Below are positions 63,219 through 64,000 of a stretch of 64,000 nucleotides of DNA, in pieces. Each line of letters starts with the position of its first letter. The stretch's first letter is position 1. Under the pieces are notes generated by a model that did not search any database, was not told the origin of the DNA, and saw only the letters and a program-made list of their open reading frames with translations. A program made the position numbers and the translations under genes. This DNA is from Streptomyces sp. NRRL WC-3618 (GTDB taxonomy: Bacteria; Actinomycetota; Actinomycetes; Streptomycetales; Streptomycetaceae): contig NZ_LGDW01000478.1 of NCBI RefSeq assembly GCF_001280005.1, positions 1 to 64,000 of the forward strand. The letters run 5' to 3'.

Positions 63219-63257
63219 CCACGGCGGTTGCCAGCCGGAGCGGAATCCGCTCCGCCG

Positions 63258-63770
63258 TCAGCCCTCCGTGCGGGCGGGCAGCCGCCATCCCGGGCGCGGG
63301 AAGTGGCAGGTGTAGCCGTCCGGGTAACGCAGCAGGTAATCCTGGTGCTCGGGCTCGGCCTCCCAGAAGGGGCCGACCGGCTCCACCTCGGTGACGACCT
63401 TGCCCGGCCACAGCCCGGAGGCGTCCACATCCGCGATCGTGTCCTCGGCGATCCGCTTCTGCTCGTCATCCACGTAGTAGATCGCCGAACGGTAGCTGAG
63501 GCCGATGTCGTTGCCCTGGCGGTTCTTGGTGCTCGGGTCGTGGATCTGGAAGAAGAACTCCAGAAGCGCGCGGAAGTCGGTCCCCGCGGGGTCGAAAAGG
63601 ATCTCGATGGCCTCCGCGTGCGTGCCGTGGTTGCGGTACGTCGCGTTCGGCACGTCCCCGCCCGTGTATCCGACCCGGGTCGCGGTCACGCCCGGAAGCC
63701 GGCGGATCAGGTCCTCCATCCCCCAGAAGCATCCACCCGCCAGCACCGCCCTCTGCGTCTGCGCAGTCAT
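63258..63770 (-). CDS. msrA: peptide methionine sulfoxide reductase MsrA
   Basis: A 170-residue enzyme that reduces methionine-S-sulfoxide in proteins. The catalytic motif is GGCFWGMED (Cys14), with the substrate-binding [14 protein letters not shown] and [12 protein letters not shown] later Cys in GYTCHF may be the resolving residue. ATG 63770 follows GGAGGGG. It acts in the cytosol in oxidative stress repair. A methionine-related gene (metB) lies nearby but the two are not in one operon. Confidence 0.94.
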   Translation of the reverse strand: MTAQTQRAVLAGGCFWGMEDLIRRLPGVTATRVGYTGGDVPNATYRNHGTHAEAIEILFDPAGTDFRALLEFFFQIHDPSTKNRQGNDIGLSYRSAIYYVDDEQKRIAEDTIADVDASGLWPGKVVTEVEPVGPFWEAEPEHQDYLLRYPDGYTCHFPRPGWRLPARTEG

Positions 63771-63919
63771 CGAGGCCCCTCCAATATCCGTCAGCTCGGT
63801 CTTCCGGGCCGCTCGGCTCACCCACCACCGACATCCGGGGCCCACTCTCCACAACGCGCGAGGGTTCCCGGCGATTCCGTGACCTTCCCTCCGGCCCGGT
63901 GGCCGCCAGCCTCAGGCCG

Positions 63920-64000
63920 TCAGCGAGGGATGCCCTCGTCGTCGAGGTACCGGTGCATGACCTCGACGGGCAGGCTCGGATTCCTGAGGGCGTGAACGGC
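63920..64000 (-). CDS. C-terminal end of a leucine-rich-variant-like protein (5' end outside window)
   Basis: The minus strand from the window edge to TGA at 63920-63922 encodes AVHALRNPSLPVEVMHRYLDDEGIPR, of which LRNPSLPVEVMHRYLDD resembles one leucine-rich-variant repeat (pattern NPxLPxExMxRLL). It is the last 26 residues of a gene running out of the window. Only the repeat pattern can be claimed. Confidence 0.45.
   Translation of the reverse strand, partial: AVHALRNPSLPVEVMHRYLDDEGIPR

Overview
The window is actinobacterial and almost certainly Streptomyces chromosome. G+C is very high, starts are often GTG or TTG, and short gene overlaps (ATGA, GTGA) are common. It carries a mycothiol-conjugate amidase, a GTP-type PEP carboxykinase, SigE-family sigma factors, RsbW-like ATPases and large LuxR/STAND regulators. 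Leucine TTA codons occur in only three genes, as expected where bldA tRNA limits their translation. I see no phage, complete IS element, rRNA, tRNA or CRISPR array.

Layout. 1-9.2 kb: the end of a secreted protein, a sigma/anti-sigma-like pair, an unusual Nramp-type transporter, an RsbW-like ATPase, a LuxR-type ATPase regulator and a secreted M14 carboxypeptidase. 9.2-16.3 kb: a divergent catabolic cluster (GntP permease, RidA, IclR regulator and PfkB kinase on the minus strand; PLP amino-acid deaminase and D-aminoacylase on the plus strand) with a perfect inverted repeat between the arms. It reads as an N-acyl-D-amino-acid or D-amino-acid utilisation system. 16.3-29 kb: an accessory-looking stretch with a double Lrp regulator and MFS exporter, a truncated aminotransferase remnant, a secreted serine protease, a two-component system, a glycosyltransferase, a lipoprotein, a haem-oxygenase-like diiron candidate, a YdeI protein and an AlaA-type aminotransferase. 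It ends with a tandem repeat array.

29.4-34 kb: a tight four-gene operon of two related periplasmic-binding-protein-like proteins (one fused to a VWA domain), TelA, and a small membrane protein. 34-44.4 kb: pckG, a PAQR/haemolysin III protein, a TetR regulator, then a four-gene overlapping minus-strand operon of three glycosyltransferases and a secreted galactose-oxidase-like copper radical enzyme. 44.6-64 kb: housekeeping-like genes (DUF255/thioredoxin protein, STAND-TPR protein, mca, DUF4307, greA, DrrAB-type ABC exporter, ilvA, MarR, metB, M48 protease, msrA) plus a degenerate sigma-like/membrane-protein pair and a decayed paralogue of the 59.6 kb gene.

The strongest candidates for undescribed biology are the TelA/binding-protein/VWA operon, the glycosyltransferase/copper-oxidase operon, the orphan diiron-oxygenase candidate at 25.5 kb, and the ABC exporter promoter whose -35/-10 spacer is a perfect palindrome. 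All functional statements are read from sequence and remembered family features; no database search was run.
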